From NCBI RefSeq assembly GCF_027925445.1, contig NZ_AP027149.1, positions 1,364,001 to 1,428,000 on the forward strand: 64,000 bases of DNA, written 5' to 3'. The translations under genes were made by a program, and so were the position numbers. Position 1 is the stretch's first letter, and each line of letters starts with the position of its first letter. Below the pieces are notes generated by a model, which was given only the letters and a program-made list of their open reading frames with translations, made no database searches and was not told where the DNA came from. Origin of the DNA: Methylocystis bryophila (GTDB taxonomy: Bacteria > Pseudomonadota > Alphaproteobacteria > Rhizobiales > Beijerinckiaceae). Positions 36,185 to 45,096 of this stretch are shown here, in pieces.

Positions 36185-37447
36185 CTAGCCGGCCCGCCGC
36201 GCGCGGGGACGCGACGTCTTCTCCTGCATGAGGCGTGGCAGGAGGAGGTGCGGCGCGACGCCCTCGCGGATCAGCGCACGGCGCAAAGGCGCGAAGGCGC
36301 TCACGGCGACGAATCCCGCGCCGCGCAGGAGATCGACGGGCAAATAGGGGATAATCAGCGAGCGGTTGAGAAGATCCACGCCGAGCGTGCGGAAGCCGAT
36401 GTCGGCGCGCCGGTGCCGGTCGTAGCGCGCCAGCGCATGGCCGAGCTCGCGCCGGTTGGCGAAATCGACGCTCGCCAGGCATTCCTCGAGATCGGCGACG
36501 TCGCGCAAGCTCAAGTTCAGCCCCTGCGCGCCGATCGGCGGAAACACGTGGCAGGTTTCGCCAACGAGCGCCACGCGGTCCTTGGCGTAGGCGGAAACAC
36601 GCATGCCGCCCATTCTGAACTGCCCGATTCCGCCTTCGATGGCCATCGCGCCGTAACGCCCATGCGAGCGGTCCTCGAGCTCGAACTGCAGCTCCTTGCC
36701 GGGCTTCGCCAGCCTTCGGCTCGCATCGGCGACGCTCATGAGCCAAACGAGGCTCGAGCGGTTCGGCGCGCCTTCGCGGCCCTGCAGCGGCACGAGCGTG
36801 AAGGGTCCGGAGCGCGTGTGAAATTCAACCGAGACCCCGTCATGAGGCCGCTCATGCGTTAGCAGCGCCGTCAGCGCGACCTGCGGATAGGTCCATTCCT
36901 GCGTGTCGATTCCGGCGACGGCGCGGGCGCGGCTCGCGCGTCCGTCCGCGGCGACGACGAAGTCGGCCTCCACCCGCCGCCCGTCCGCGAGCAAGGCGAC
37001 GGCGCTGTCGCCGTCGAAGGCGAAGTTGGCGATGTCGGCTTCGATGATTTCGAAGTCGGCGCGTTCGCGCGCGGCGGCGATCAGAATCTCGACGAGCTCG
37101 TCATTCGAAATATTGACGCCCAGCGCCGGAAGGCCGATCTCGCGCGCCTGGAGCACCAGATCGGGCGTCGGCAGCAATTGGGTCGTGTCGTCGACCATGC
37201 GGATCGCCGCGATCGGCGCGGCTTTCTCCTTGACGCGCTGCAGCACGCCCAGCGCGTCGAGAAAGCGCGTCGAGGCTTCGAACAGCGCCACGGTGCGTCC
37301 CGGCAGGGAGGGCGGAAAGCGCCCAACCAGCGCCACCTTGTGTCCAGCGCGCGCAAAGGCCATTGCCGCCGCGATGCCGGTGGACCCGGCGCCTGCGACT
37401 AGGATTTGGGTCTTGACAATCTTGGCCTCGGAGGCGGGCTCGGTCAT
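36185..37447 (-). CDS. UbiH/UbiF-family FAD-dependent hydroxylase
   Basis: A 420-residue class A flavin monooxygenase. The FAD dinucleotide fold is ILVAGAGSTGIAAAMAFARAGHKVALVGR, the DG motif is FVVAADGRASRARAVAG, and the GD-like FAD motif is VALVGETCHVFPPIGAQGLNLSLRDV, diagnostic of the UbiH/COQ6 family. These enzymes hydroxylate the ubiquinone ring; which position (UbiH, UbiF, UbiI or UbiL type) cannot be told. It is the usual neighbour of uvrC? no such link is known to me; the pair is simply codirectional across the repeat. Confidence 0.9.
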   Translation of the reverse strand: MTEPASEAKIVKTQILVAGAGSTGIAAAMAFARAGHKVALVGRFPPSLPGRTVALFEASTRFLDALGVLQRVKEKAAPIAAIRMVDDTTQLLPTPDLVLQAREIGLPALGVNISNDELVEILIAAARERADFEIIEADIANFAFDGDSAVALLADGRRVEADFVVAADGRASRARAVAGIDTQEWTYPQVALTALLTHERPHDGVSVEFHTRSGPFTLVPLQGREGAPNRSSLVWLMSVADASRRLAKPGKELQFELEDRSHGRYGAMAIEGGIGQFRMGGMRVSAYAKDRVALVGETCHVFPPIGAQGLNLSLRDVADLEECLASVDFANRRELGHALARYDRHRRADIGFRTLGVDLLNRSLIIPYLPVDLLRGAGFVAVSAFAPLRRALIREGVAPHLLLPRLMQEKTSRPRARRAG

Positions 37448-37568
37448 GGTTTCAATCTCCCTGGTCGCGTATATAGCGCTTGTGCGCGATGGGAGCGAGG
37501 CCGGGTCTTCCCCGGGCGGGAACTATCGAGCGCTTATCCTAATCATTATCATTCGACGAGGATCCGGG

Positions 37569-38549
37569 ATGACGACCGTCAAGGCCATTCGCGTGCACGC
37601 CCCCGGGGCGCCGGACGCGCTACGCTATGAGGATGTCGAGCTGCCGCCGCCCGGGCCGGGCGAGGCGCAGATCCGCCATCACGCGATCGGCGTCAATTAC
37701 ATCGACGTCTATCGGCGTTCCGGGCTCTATCCCGCGCCGTCGCCTTTCATCCCGGGCCATGAGGGCGCCGGCGAGGTGATCGCCGTCGGCGAGGGCGTCG
37801 AGCATGTCAAGACGGGCGACCGCGTCGCCTATGTCGACGGGGCGCTCGGCGGTTATGCCGAGGCGCGCAACATCGCCGCCGCCGCGCTCGTCCGCTTGCC
37901 GAAATTCCTGTCCTATGAGCAGGGCGCGGCGATGATGCTGAAGGGACTGACCGCGGAATATCTTCTGCGCCGCACTTTTAAGATCAAGAAGGGCCATCGC
38001 GTTCTCGTTCAAGCGGGGGCAGGGGGCGTCGGGCAATTGCTTTGCCAATGGGCTTCCGCGCTGGGCGCGAAAGTCATCGCCACCGTCGGCAGCGCCGAGA
38101 AGGCCGCGATCGCTCGAAGGGCCGGCGCCGATCACACGATCCTCTACCGCGACGAGGATTTCGTCGCGAAAACACGCGAATTCACCAAGGGGAAGCTTTG
38201 CGACGTCGTTTATGACGGCGTCGGGCGGGCGACCTTTCCCGCTTCGCTCGACTGTCTGAAGCCCTTCGGCATGTTCGTCAGCTATGGCTCGGCCTCGGGT
38301 CCGATCGCCGCTTTCGACATCGGGCTCCTCTCGCAGAAGGGCTCGCTCTACGCGACGCGGCCTTCGCTTTTCAGCCATATCGCGGATGTCGAGACCTACC
38401 GCGACATGACCGGGGAGGTGGTCGACGCGCTCAAGCGCGGCGACATCTCGCTCGACGCGATCAGCGCGCGCCCCTTGGCGGATGCCGCAAAGGTCCATTG
38501 CGACCTCGAAGCGCGAAAAACGACCGGATCGATCGTGCTCACGCCCTGA
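37569..38549 (+). CDS. qor: Quinone oxidoreductase, zinc-independent MDR family
   Basis: A 326-residue NADPH:quinone reductase. The N-terminal GroES-like domain has AIRVHAPGAPDALRYEDVELP and HHAIGVNYIDVYRRSGLY, both Qor signatures, and the Rossmann domain has VLVQAGAGGVGQLLCQWASALGAKVIATV. No zinc-binding cysteines are present. ATG 37569 has GGATCCGGG just before it. It diverges from the UbiH-like gene. Confidence 0.9.
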   Translation: MTTVKAIRVHAPGAPDALRYEDVELPPPGPGEAQIRHHAIGVNYIDVYRRSGLYPAPSPFIPGHEGAGEVIAVGEGVEHVKTGDRVAYVDGALGGYAEARNIAAAALVRLPKFLSYEQGAAMMLKGLTAEYLLRRTFKIKKGHRVLVQAGAGGVGQLLCQWASALGAKVIATVGSAEKAAIARRAGADHTILYRDEDFVAKTREFTKGKLCDVVYDGVGRATFPASLDCLKPFGMFVSYGSASGPIAAFDIGLLSQKGSLYATRPSLFSHIADVETYRDMTGEVVDALKRGDISLDAISARPLADAAKVHCDLEARKTTGSIVLTP

Positions 38550-38769
38550 GGCGCGGGCGCGAGACAAAGAATTTCGTGGATAGTGACAATTTTGCCACGT
38601 CTGGGGGAGCTCGCCACGCTGCGGCGCTAATATTTTGAAACACAAGAATTTTTTGGGGACGCCAGACGTTGGTCCTTCCGCTGGAAGGCTAAAAACGCGC
38701 GCATTTCGGCGAATTTAAGGACTTTCACGAAAATATAATGGAAGAAATTTCCTGCCGAATCGGTTAGTT

Positions 38770-38861
38770 TGTTTCTACGTTATGGCTGAATGGTTCCTCC
38801 CGCCTATCGATGGGCCATAGCTGACTGGACCCGGCTCGACGAGCGAGCCGGGCTCTTTTTT
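38770..38861 (+). ncRNA. Candidate trans-acting small RNA
   Basis: A 478-base gap follows qor. Within it, TATGGC (38781-38786) pairs with GCCATA (38814-38819) to hold a loop containing CCTCCC (38796-38801), an anti-Shine-Dalgarno sequence seen in many alphaproteobacterial sRNA loops. A strong terminator hairpin ends it. A TATAAT lies at 38734-38739, but its -35 is poor, so the 5' end is uncertain. I see no open frame. Confidence 0.45.
38830..38861 (+). terminator. Rho-independent terminator of the candidate sRNA
   Basis: CCCGGCTCG, loop ACGAG, CGAGCCGGG, then CTC and six T. It is 280 bases after the qor stop, too far to be only qor's terminator, which supports a separate short transcript. 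Confidence 0.85.
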
Positions 38862-38876
38862 GGGGCGTCGCCCAAA

Positions 38877-39030
38877 GCCGTTTTCCGCTCAGGACATGCT
38901 CTAAGTTTTTGATTTGGAGCTTAGTCCTTTTCGATCGGGTGATTCCACGTGATCAGGACGCGCTCTAAAACTTTGGGATCGATCACGTTATCTGCGTTTT
39001 TGAGCGATTTCGCTCAAACGCTTGTGATCT
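38877..39030. repeat. Composite palindromic repeat
   Basis: The first part (TTTTCCGCTCAGGACATGCTCTAAG ... TTTGATTTG) matches the first hairpin at 36056. The second part is the reverse complement of the AACGTGATCGAT ... TTTTAGAGCGCG module found at 54 and 58 kb. A TGAGCGATTTCGCTCA hairpin ends it at the tonB stop codon. Confidence 0.65.
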
Positions 39031-39715
39031 AGGGCCCATATTTGACGGTTATTTTCAACGTGATCTCGCGTTGTGGGGGATCAAAAGGCGCTGAGGCGCG
39101 GATTGTCTGAAGCGCGCTCTCATCTAGTTTTGCCTCACCGCTGCTCGAAACGATTCGTAGAGAGCCGAGGCGCAGCGCGCCGTCCGGGAGGATGGTGAAC
39201 ATGACGGCGGCGTCGCCGCGTAGTCCCGCCCTGCGGCCTGCCTCGGGATAGACGAGCCTGCTCATCACCTTCTTTGTCAGCAGTCTTGCGTATTCGCGCA
39301 GGGGGTCGGGCCGACTTTCGGGGCGCGGCCGGATCCTGCGCGCCTCCTGCCGCTGATCCGTCCCCGCGACCTCCAGCGCCCCCGGCGAAGCCGGCGCGTC
39401 TTTTGCGGGCGTCGCCGCGCGTTGCTCCGTGGCGGGCAGGAACTTCGCATTGAGCATCGCCGTGTCGGATGGAAGGTCTTCGACCGCTTGTGTCATGGGG
39501 CGCGGTTGAAGGTTGTCGGCTCTCGAGCCAGGCAAACCGCCGGTCTGTTCCTTCAACTTCGCTTCGGACTGCTCACTGGCTTCGGCGCCCGAATATTCGA
39601 CGATCAGCAGTTCGGCCTCGTCGAACACCGGCGCTAGCGCCCAGGCCGCAATCAGCAGCGCCGCCAAATGGATCGCGAGCGACGCCGCCATTCCGGGCTT
39701 GACTGCTCGCCACAC
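39029..39715 (-). CDS. TonB family energy transducer
   Basis: A 228-residue periplasmic protein with one N-terminal helix (AASLAIHLAALLIAAWALAP), a Pro/charged linker and a C-terminal TonB domain with SRLVYPEAGRRAGLRGDAAVMF, the YPxxAxxxGxxG signature, and LDESALQTIRASAPFDPP. It couples the proton motive force to outer-membrane receptors through ExbB/ExbD. The start is GTG 39715, 23 bases after exbB; an ATG nine residues in is an alternative. No TonB-dependent receptor lies nearby. Confidence 0.9.
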   Translation of the reverse strand: MWRAVKPGMAASLAIHLAALLIAAWALAPVFDEAELLIVEYSGAEASEQSEAKLKEQTGGLPGSRADNLQPRPMTQAVEDLPSDTAMLNAKFLPATEQRAATPAKDAPASPGALEVAGTDQRQEARRIRPRPESRPDPLREYARLLTKKVMSRLVYPEAGRRAGLRGDAAVMFTILPDGALRLGSLRIVSSSGEAKLDESALQTIRASAPFDPPQREITLKITVKYGP

Positions 39716-39738
39716 TCAGAGCCCGTCCAGGCCGTGGG

Positions 39739-40476
39739 TCAGGAGGCGTCGCAAGCGCTGGTCTCCTCGGGCAGCGGCGAGCGCTGCGGTTGTCCGGCCC
39801 ATTCGAGGGAAAGCTCGTCCTCTCCGTAACGAATGTAAGGGGCGAAGGTTCGGACAATCTCGCGGCTCAGCGCCGGGAGCACGTCGCGCTCATAGCGATA
39901 GATGCGTCTTTGCAGCAGCGCGAAGCAATAATAGGCCGGCACGGCGATGAACAATCCCCACATCGTTGAGACGAGCGACTGGTCGATCGCCATCACCAGG
40001 GCCGTCATGTCCCGGTCTCCGGCGATCGCGAATTGTTTGAAGGTTCCCATGATGGCGATCGTGGTTCCCAGCACGCCCAAGAGCGGCGCGACGACATAAG
40101 CCGTCGAAAGGGGCATGAGGGAGTGATAGAGCCGGTCCGTCGAATCTTCTATCGGCTCGCGATTGATATCGGGATGGACCGGCTCGCCGCGCTCGCCGGC
40201 TTCGATATATCCCAGCAGAACCTGAGCGAGGGGGCAGGTATTGTAGACGAGCCCTTCTCGAAACGCATGGAACTCCTCAGGACTTTTGATCGAGCGGGCG
40301 GCCTCGACCAAACCGGCGGGGGTCACGCGAGATTGACGAAGGTCCAAAAGCCTCTGGATGGTGATGCCGAGTGTGAAGATGGACAGCGGAATGAGGAGAG
40401 CCATCGTGAGTCCTCCACGCAAGACATATTCCTCGAAGGTCGCCGCTACGGCTTGCCCGAATTCATGGACTTCCAT
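39739..40476 (-). CDS. exbB: ExbB/TolQ/MotA family proton channel
   Basis: A 245-residue membrane protein with three helices: LTMALLIPLSIFTLGITI, then the MotA/TolQ/ExbB domain AYVVAPLLGVLGTTIAIMGTF and LVSTMWGLFIAVPAYYCF. The conserved polar residues in the last two helices line the proton path. I start at ATG 40476, with GGAGAAGG upstream. It overlaps the exbD end by 14 bases and precedes tonB. Confidence 0.9.
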   Translation of the reverse strand: MEVHEFGQAVAATFEEYVLRGGLTMALLIPLSIFTLGITIQRLLDLRQSRVTPAGLVEAARSIKSPEEFHAFREGLVYNTCPLAQVLLGYIEAGERGEPVHPDINREPIEDSTDRLYHSLMPLSTAYVVAPLLGVLGTTIAIMGTFKQFAIAGDRDMTALVMAIDQSLVSTMWGLFIAVPAYYCFALLQRRIYRYERDVLPALSREIVRTFAPYIRYGEDELSLEWAGQPQRSPLPEETSACDAS

Positions 40477-40951
40477 CTGCACGACCCTTCTCCGTCTCAA
40501 TCTTCACCTTCGCGAAGCCAGCCTGCTTGCAGGCGCCGAGCACGTTCACCGTCGCCTGTAGCCGGCTCTCCAGGTCGCCGCGGACGATCACATTTTTGAG
40601 ATTCGGGTTCGCCGCTTTTCGCTCTCGCATCCGCAAGGGCAGTTTATCGGGGCCGACCTCGTCTTGGCCGATGAAGTAGCGACTGTCTTTTGTGACTTGG
40701 ATCAGCAGCGACTCGTTGTCCCTCGACGTCTGCTCCCCGTATTCCGTTTTCGGGACCGCGACGTTCAAGGATTTCGTCACTGCCAACTCTGTCGCAAAGA
40801 CGAAGAAGAGGAGGATATTCAGTACCAGATCGAGGAAAGAGTTAAGGCTTATGTCCGGCTGTTGCCTTCCGGGCGACAAATGTCTCGATCGTCTTTTGAT
40901 CCCGACAATGCTGCGCGGAGCGCCGAGAGCGTGTGACGATGGGATTGACAT
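40463..40951 (-). CDS. exbD: ExbD/TolR family protein
   Basis: A 162-residue single-helix protein. DISLNSFLDLVLNILLFFVFATELAV holds the membrane aspartate typical of ExbD/TolR, and the periplasmic part has KNVIVRGDLESRLQATVNVLGACKQAGFAKVKI. The ATG at 40951 is chosen; the frame is open to 41023 without a better ribosome binding site. It is first in the exbD-exbB-tonB operon. Confidence 0.85.
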   Translation of the reverse strand: MSIPSSHALGAPRSIVGIKRRSRHLSPGRQQPDISLNSFLDLVLNILLFFVFATELAVTKSLNVAVPKTEYGEQTSRDNESLLIQVTKDSRYFIGQDEVGPDKLPLRMRERKAANPNLKNVIVRGDLESRLQATVNVLGACKQAGFAKVKIETEKGRADGSP

Positions 40952-41225
40952 CGACCTCGACGGACGAAGCTCGACCGCTGGGGCAGGCGCCTTTTGTCGC
41001 ACTCCTTGCGAGCCTCCGCGCACAGGCTCTCCCGTGAGCCTTCGGCTTCACAGGCGGCCAGAGCCATACCGCCGTTCCGTCGCCGCCGACATGGCAGCTC
41101 ACCCCGCCAACGGCGCAGGGCCCTTCGATTCAGCAGGGTAACGACCAGGAGGCGATATGTATTCGGAGTGCATATAGACCATGGCGCGGAAATTGAAAAC
41201 CGCCGCAGAATGATGCGTGGCGCGC

Positions 41226-41338
41226 GACATCACGCTGCGTCCAGGCGGAATCGCCTGCACGCAGGAAAGCTCATTGATTCTATAAGGTTAGACCGAGACT
41301 TGCGCGAAAAACGGTTTCCACTTTTTCGCATCGCGCTC
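41226..41338 (+). repeat. Palindromic intergenic repeat, near-complete copy
   Basis: A left hairpin (GCGT CCAGGCGGAATCGCCTG, ACGC) is joined by TTGATTCTATAAGG to the core GAAAAACGGTTTCCACTTTTTCGCATCGCGCTCGAG. The same module order occurs at 58142-58255. The surrounding 330-base gap between exbD and the NDUFA9-like gene holds nothing else I recognise. Confidence 0.75.
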
Positions 41339-41353
41339 GAGCGTAGCCGGAGG

Positions 41354-42349
41354 CTAGCTGCGCTGCTCCTCATACTGGCCCGTCGGGCGAAAACGATAGA
41401 GGTAGGACGGCGCGACGCTTTCGAAGGCCGTCGGCGCGATCCCCAATCCTTCCAGCGTGCGTCCCTCGGCCTTAGCCGCGTCAGACACGACGTTGTCATG
41501 CTTCAACAGCTCGACCTGATCGGTGGTCATGCGCAAGAGCTTCGGGAACAGGCCGAGTGACAGTCTGTCCAGCGTTTGCATGATCGCGGCGACGAATTTG
41601 CCCATGCCGAAGGAAAGATTGACGATGGGGCGCTTTCGGTCGGAGACCGCCAGCACGTAGCGCACGAGCGATTCGAAGCTTCTGACCTCGGGGCCGCCGA
41701 GCTCATAGGTCGCGCCCTTGCGAGCCTTGCCGGAGACGGCGCACACGACCGCCTCGGCGACGTCGCCGACATAGACCGGCTGGAATTTGGTGTTTCCGCC
41801 GACGACCGTCTCGAAGGGGAGGAAGCGCCCCATAGCCCCGAAACGGTTGAAGAAATCATCGCCAGGACCGAAGACGACGGAGGGGCGCAGGATCACGGCG
41901 TCGGGAAGCGCGGAGCGCACCGCGGCTTCGCCGGCGGCCTTGCTGCGGGCATAGCGGGAAGTCGCGCGCGCGTCCGCGCCGATCGCCGACACGTGAACGA
42001 AATTGTCGATGCCCGCCGCCTTGACCGCTTCGGCGACCGCGCCCGGGCCCTTTCCCTGAATCGCGTCGAACCGCTGCTTGCCGCTCTCGGCCAAAATGCC
42101 CACGAGATTGACGGCGGCCGACGCGCCTTTCAGCGCCGCCGCCAGCGAGCGCGGATCGCGCAGATTCGCCTGGACCGGGAAAATCTGCCCCGGCACGCCG
42201 AGCGGCTGCAGGAAAAAGGCGAGATCCGGCCGACGGCAGGCAACGCGAATCCGCCAGCCGTCCTGCGCGAGGCGCGCGACCACATGGCGCCCGATGAACC
42301 CCGAGCCCCCGAAAACCGTGATCAGCTTCTGCGTCTCCGCCTGCGGCAT
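41354..42349 (-). CDS. NDUFA9-like atypical SDR (complex I associated)
   Basis: A 331-residue NAD(P)-binding protein: ITVFGGSGFIGRHVVARLAQDGWRIRVACR is the Rossmann motif, and FVHVSAIGADARATSRYARSKAAGE holds the YxxxK of extended SDRs. The pattern matches alphaproteobacterial homologues of mitochondrial complex I subunit NDUFA9. The ATG at 42349 has GAGGA seven bases upstream; the frame remains open to 42598, but that part is antisense tRNA-Leu and is spurious. Confidence 0.85.
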   Translation of the reverse strand: MPQAETQKLITVFGGSGFIGRHVVARLAQDGWRIRVACRRPDLAFFLQPLGVPGQIFPVQANLRDPRSLAAALKGASAAVNLVGILAESGKQRFDAIQGKGPGAVAEAVKAAGIDNFVHVSAIGADARATSRYARSKAAGEAAVRSALPDAVILRPSVVFGPGDDFFNRFGAMGRFLPFETVVGGNTKFQPVYVGDVAEAVVCAVSGKARKGATYELGGPEVRSFESLVRYVLAVSDRKRPIVNLSFGMGKFVAAIMQTLDRLSLGLFPKLLRMTTDQVELLKHDNVVSDAAKAEGRTLEGLGIAPTAFESVAPSYLYRFRPTGQYEEQRS

Positions 42350-42512
42350 GGCCATATCCTCGTCAATTCCCTGCGACGCCTGCGGCGCTCGTTTTTTCGA
42401 GCCTCGCGGCGCTGCAACAATCCGCTGCGGCTCTAACGCTTTTTGCGTCCGAAGGGAATGCCGCTTCGCGCATTGACAGAAGCCGACGCAAGCCCGTAAG
42501 AGACGCCCCCAT

Positions 42513-42597
42513 GCCCAGGTGGCGGAATTGGTAGACGCGCTGGTTTCAGGTACCAGTGGTGAAAGCCGTGGAGGTTCGAGTCCTCTCCTGGGCACCA
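42513..42597 (+). tRNA. tRNA-Leu (CAG)
   Basis: An 85-base class II tRNA. Acceptor GCCCAGG pairs with CCTGGGC; the D arm is TGGCGGAATTGGTAGACGC, the anticodon CAG lies in the loop TTTCAGG, a long variable arm (GGTGAAAGCC) follows, the T loop is GGTTCGAGTCC, and ACCA is encoded. It reads leucine CTG codons. The degraded restriction locus starts about 100 bases downstream, consistent with insertion at its 3' side. Confidence 0.97.
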
Positions 42598-42700
42598 ACG
42601 ATCCAAAAGCGCATTGCGTTTAAGGCATTGGCCGCGGCGTGGCGGCTCTTGATCGCTGCGGCGCTCATGCCATCTGTCTCCCCTTTCGCGCCAAAGAGAC

Positions 42701-43008
42701 ATGTTCGAGCAAACCTTCAAAAATCTCGACGACGTGCTGTGGAAAGAGGCCGGCTGCACGACCGAGCTCGACTACACCGAGCAATCGTCTTGGCTGCTCT
42801 TTCTCAAATATCTCGACGACCTCGAAGAGGAGCGTAAGGTCCAAGCCGATCTGCACGGCAAGGCCTATGACTACATTCTCGACGAGCCGCACCGCTGGTC
42901 CTCCTGGGCCGCGCCGAAGCAACAGGACGGGACGCTCGACCATCGCAAGACCCGCACCGGGCCGGACCTCATCGCCTTCGTCGATACGGACCTCTTTCCC
43001 TATCTGCC
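42701..43008 (+). pseudogene. hsdM remnant (N-terminal 102 codons)
   Basis: MFEQTFKNLDDVLWKEAG and WLLFLKYLDDLE are the exact opening of type I DNA methyltransferase HsdM, continuing through DEPHRWSSWAAPKQQDGTLDH to DTDLFPYL. There the HsdM sequence stops and the frame continues into unrelated residues. The AdoMet motifs and target-recognition partner domains are absent, so this fragment cannot methylate DNA. The whole remainder of hsdM and any hsdS are missing. Confidence 0.85.
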
Positions 43009-45063
43009 TTCTCGACCAATGGGCTGGGCATTTACCGCGTCGATATGGAGACGGGCGCCGAGGGCTATGTCTCCGCTTGGCCCGCGCCGGAGGAGCTGTG
43101 GGCTGAGACCTTTCCCGCACAAAACGCTTGGCGCGACCGCTTCGCCGCCGTGCCCTTTGTCGAGAAGGGCGGCGACTGGAGCCTGCGCTATTATCAATCC
43201 AACGCCGTCAATAAGGCGCTGGAGCGCGTGCAGGAAGGCGGGCGGCGCATTCTGCTGACGCTCGCGACCGGCACGGGCAAGACGACCATCGCCTTTCACT
43301 TCGCCTGGAAGCTCTTCGAGGCCAAATGGAATCTTTCCGGCGAGCCAGACCGCCGGCCGCGCATCCTCTTCCTCGCCGACCGCAACAATCTCGCCAATCA
43401 GGCCTATAACGACTTCAATTCCTTCGCTGCTTTCGAGGAGCGGGGGCTCGTCCGCATCAAGCCGGACGAGATCGCGAAAAGCGGAAAGCCGCCGAAGAAC
43501 GGCGCCGTCTTCTTCACCATCTTTCAGACTTTCATGACGGGACGCAACGAGAACGGGGAGCCCGCGCCTTATTTCGGCGAATATCCGAAAGACTTTTTCG
43601 ATTGCATCATCATCGACGAATGCCATCGCGGCGGCGCCAAGGACGAAAGCCAATGGCGAAAGATTCTCGAATATTTTGAGCCCGCCTTGCAGCTTGGCCT
43701 GACGGCGACGCCAAGGCGCACAGACAATATCGACACCTACGCCTATTTCGGCGAACCGGTTTACGTCTATTCGCTGAAAGATGGGATCAATGACGGTTTC
43801 CTGACGCCGTTCAAGGTCAAGCAGATCGCGACGACGCTCGACGACTATGTCTATACGCGCGACGATGAGGTCATCGAGGGCGAGGTCGAGGAAGGTCGGC
43901 GCTATCGCGAGGCAGATTTTAACCGCGTCATTGAGATTGAGGCGCGCGAGGAATACCGCGTGCGGCTCTTCATGGAGGCGATCGACCAAAGGGATAAGAC
44001 CCTGGTCTTTTGCGCGACGCAGGACCACGCGCTCGCCGTTCGCAACCTCATCAACCAAATGAAAACGAACAAGGACCCGCATTATTGCGAGCGCGTCACC
44101 GCGAATGACGGGAAGATCGGCGACCAGCATTTGGAAGCCTTTCGCGACAATGAGAAGACCATCCCGACGATTCTCACGACCTCGCAGAAGCTCTCGACGG
44201 GCGTCGATGCGCGCAACGTCCGCAACATCGTCTTGATGCGGCCCATTGGCTCAATGATCGAATTCAAGCAGATCATCGGGCGCGGGACGCGGCTCTATGA
44301 GGGCAAGGACTATTTCACGATCCACGACTTCGTTCGGGCCTATGAACACTTCAACGACCCGGAATGGGACGGCGAGCCGCCGGAAACGGAACCGCCGCGG
44401 CCTCCCCGCCCGCGACCTGACGGCTGCGAAGAGGGGCCGCAGGATCCTTACGAAGCCGGAGGCGAAGAGGAAGGCGACCGACCGCGAAAGCTGAAAATCA
44501 AGCTCGCCGACGGCAAAGAGCGCGCCATTCAATCCATGGTGGCGACGACCTTCTGGAGCGCCGACGGTCGCCCTATGTCGGCGACGCAATTCGTCGAAAG
44601 CCTCTTTGGCGAGCTTCCGGCATTCTTCAAGGACGAGGACGAGCTGAGGCGCCTCTGGAGCCGCCCCGACACGCGCAAGGCGCTCTTGCAGGGACTTTCC
44701 GAAAAGGGCTTCGGCGCGCAGCAGCTCGGTCAGATCAAGGACATGATCGACGCCGAGAAAAGCGACATTTTCGACGTGCTGGCCTATGTCGCCTTCACCA
44801 GCTCGCCCAAGACGCGGGCGGAGCGGGCCGAGGCGAGCAAGAACCGAATGGACGGAGAATATGACGAGAAGCTCGCCGCCTTCCTCGACTTCGTGCTGGC
44901 GCAATATGTGAGCCAGGGCGTCGAGGAGCTGGAGCAGGAGAAGCTCGCACCGCTGATCCTCCTCAAATATGGTTCAGTCAATGAAGCCGCCGCCATGCTT
45001 GGCGGCGCGGCGACGATCCGAGACGCCTTCGTCGGCTTTCAGCGGCATCTGTACGAGAGCTGA
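43009..45063 (+). pseudogene. hsdR remnant (motor and C-terminal domain, nuclease domain deleted)
   Basis: From FSTNGLGIYRVD onward the sequence is HsdR of a type I restriction enzyme, in a different frame from the hsdM piece. It has the helicase motor (LATGTGKTTIAFHF, IIDECHRGGAKDE, QIIGRGTRLYEG) and a normal C-terminus (AFVGFQRHLYES), with no internal stop. The N-terminal PD-(D/E)xK nuclease region (roughly the first 150-170 residues) is missing. An ATG at 43045 opens a 672-residue frame but has no ribosome binding site. It looks like a deletion that removed most of hsdM, hsdS and the start of hsdR. Confidence 0.82.
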
Positions 45064-45096
45064 GGGGGCCGGGTTGGCGGTGCGTTGCGGCTCCGC

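Noticed and set aside
42350..42598. An N-terminal extension of the NDUFA9-like gene starting at 42598
   Set aside because: The added residues are the antisense translation of tRNA-Leu, a known annotation artefact. A ribosome binding site supports the start at 42349.
43006..43012. A simple frameshift or sequencing error in one restriction gene
   Set aside because: The two sides belong to different subunits (HsdM opening, HsdR interior), so a single-base error cannot restore one gene; a deletion is needed.
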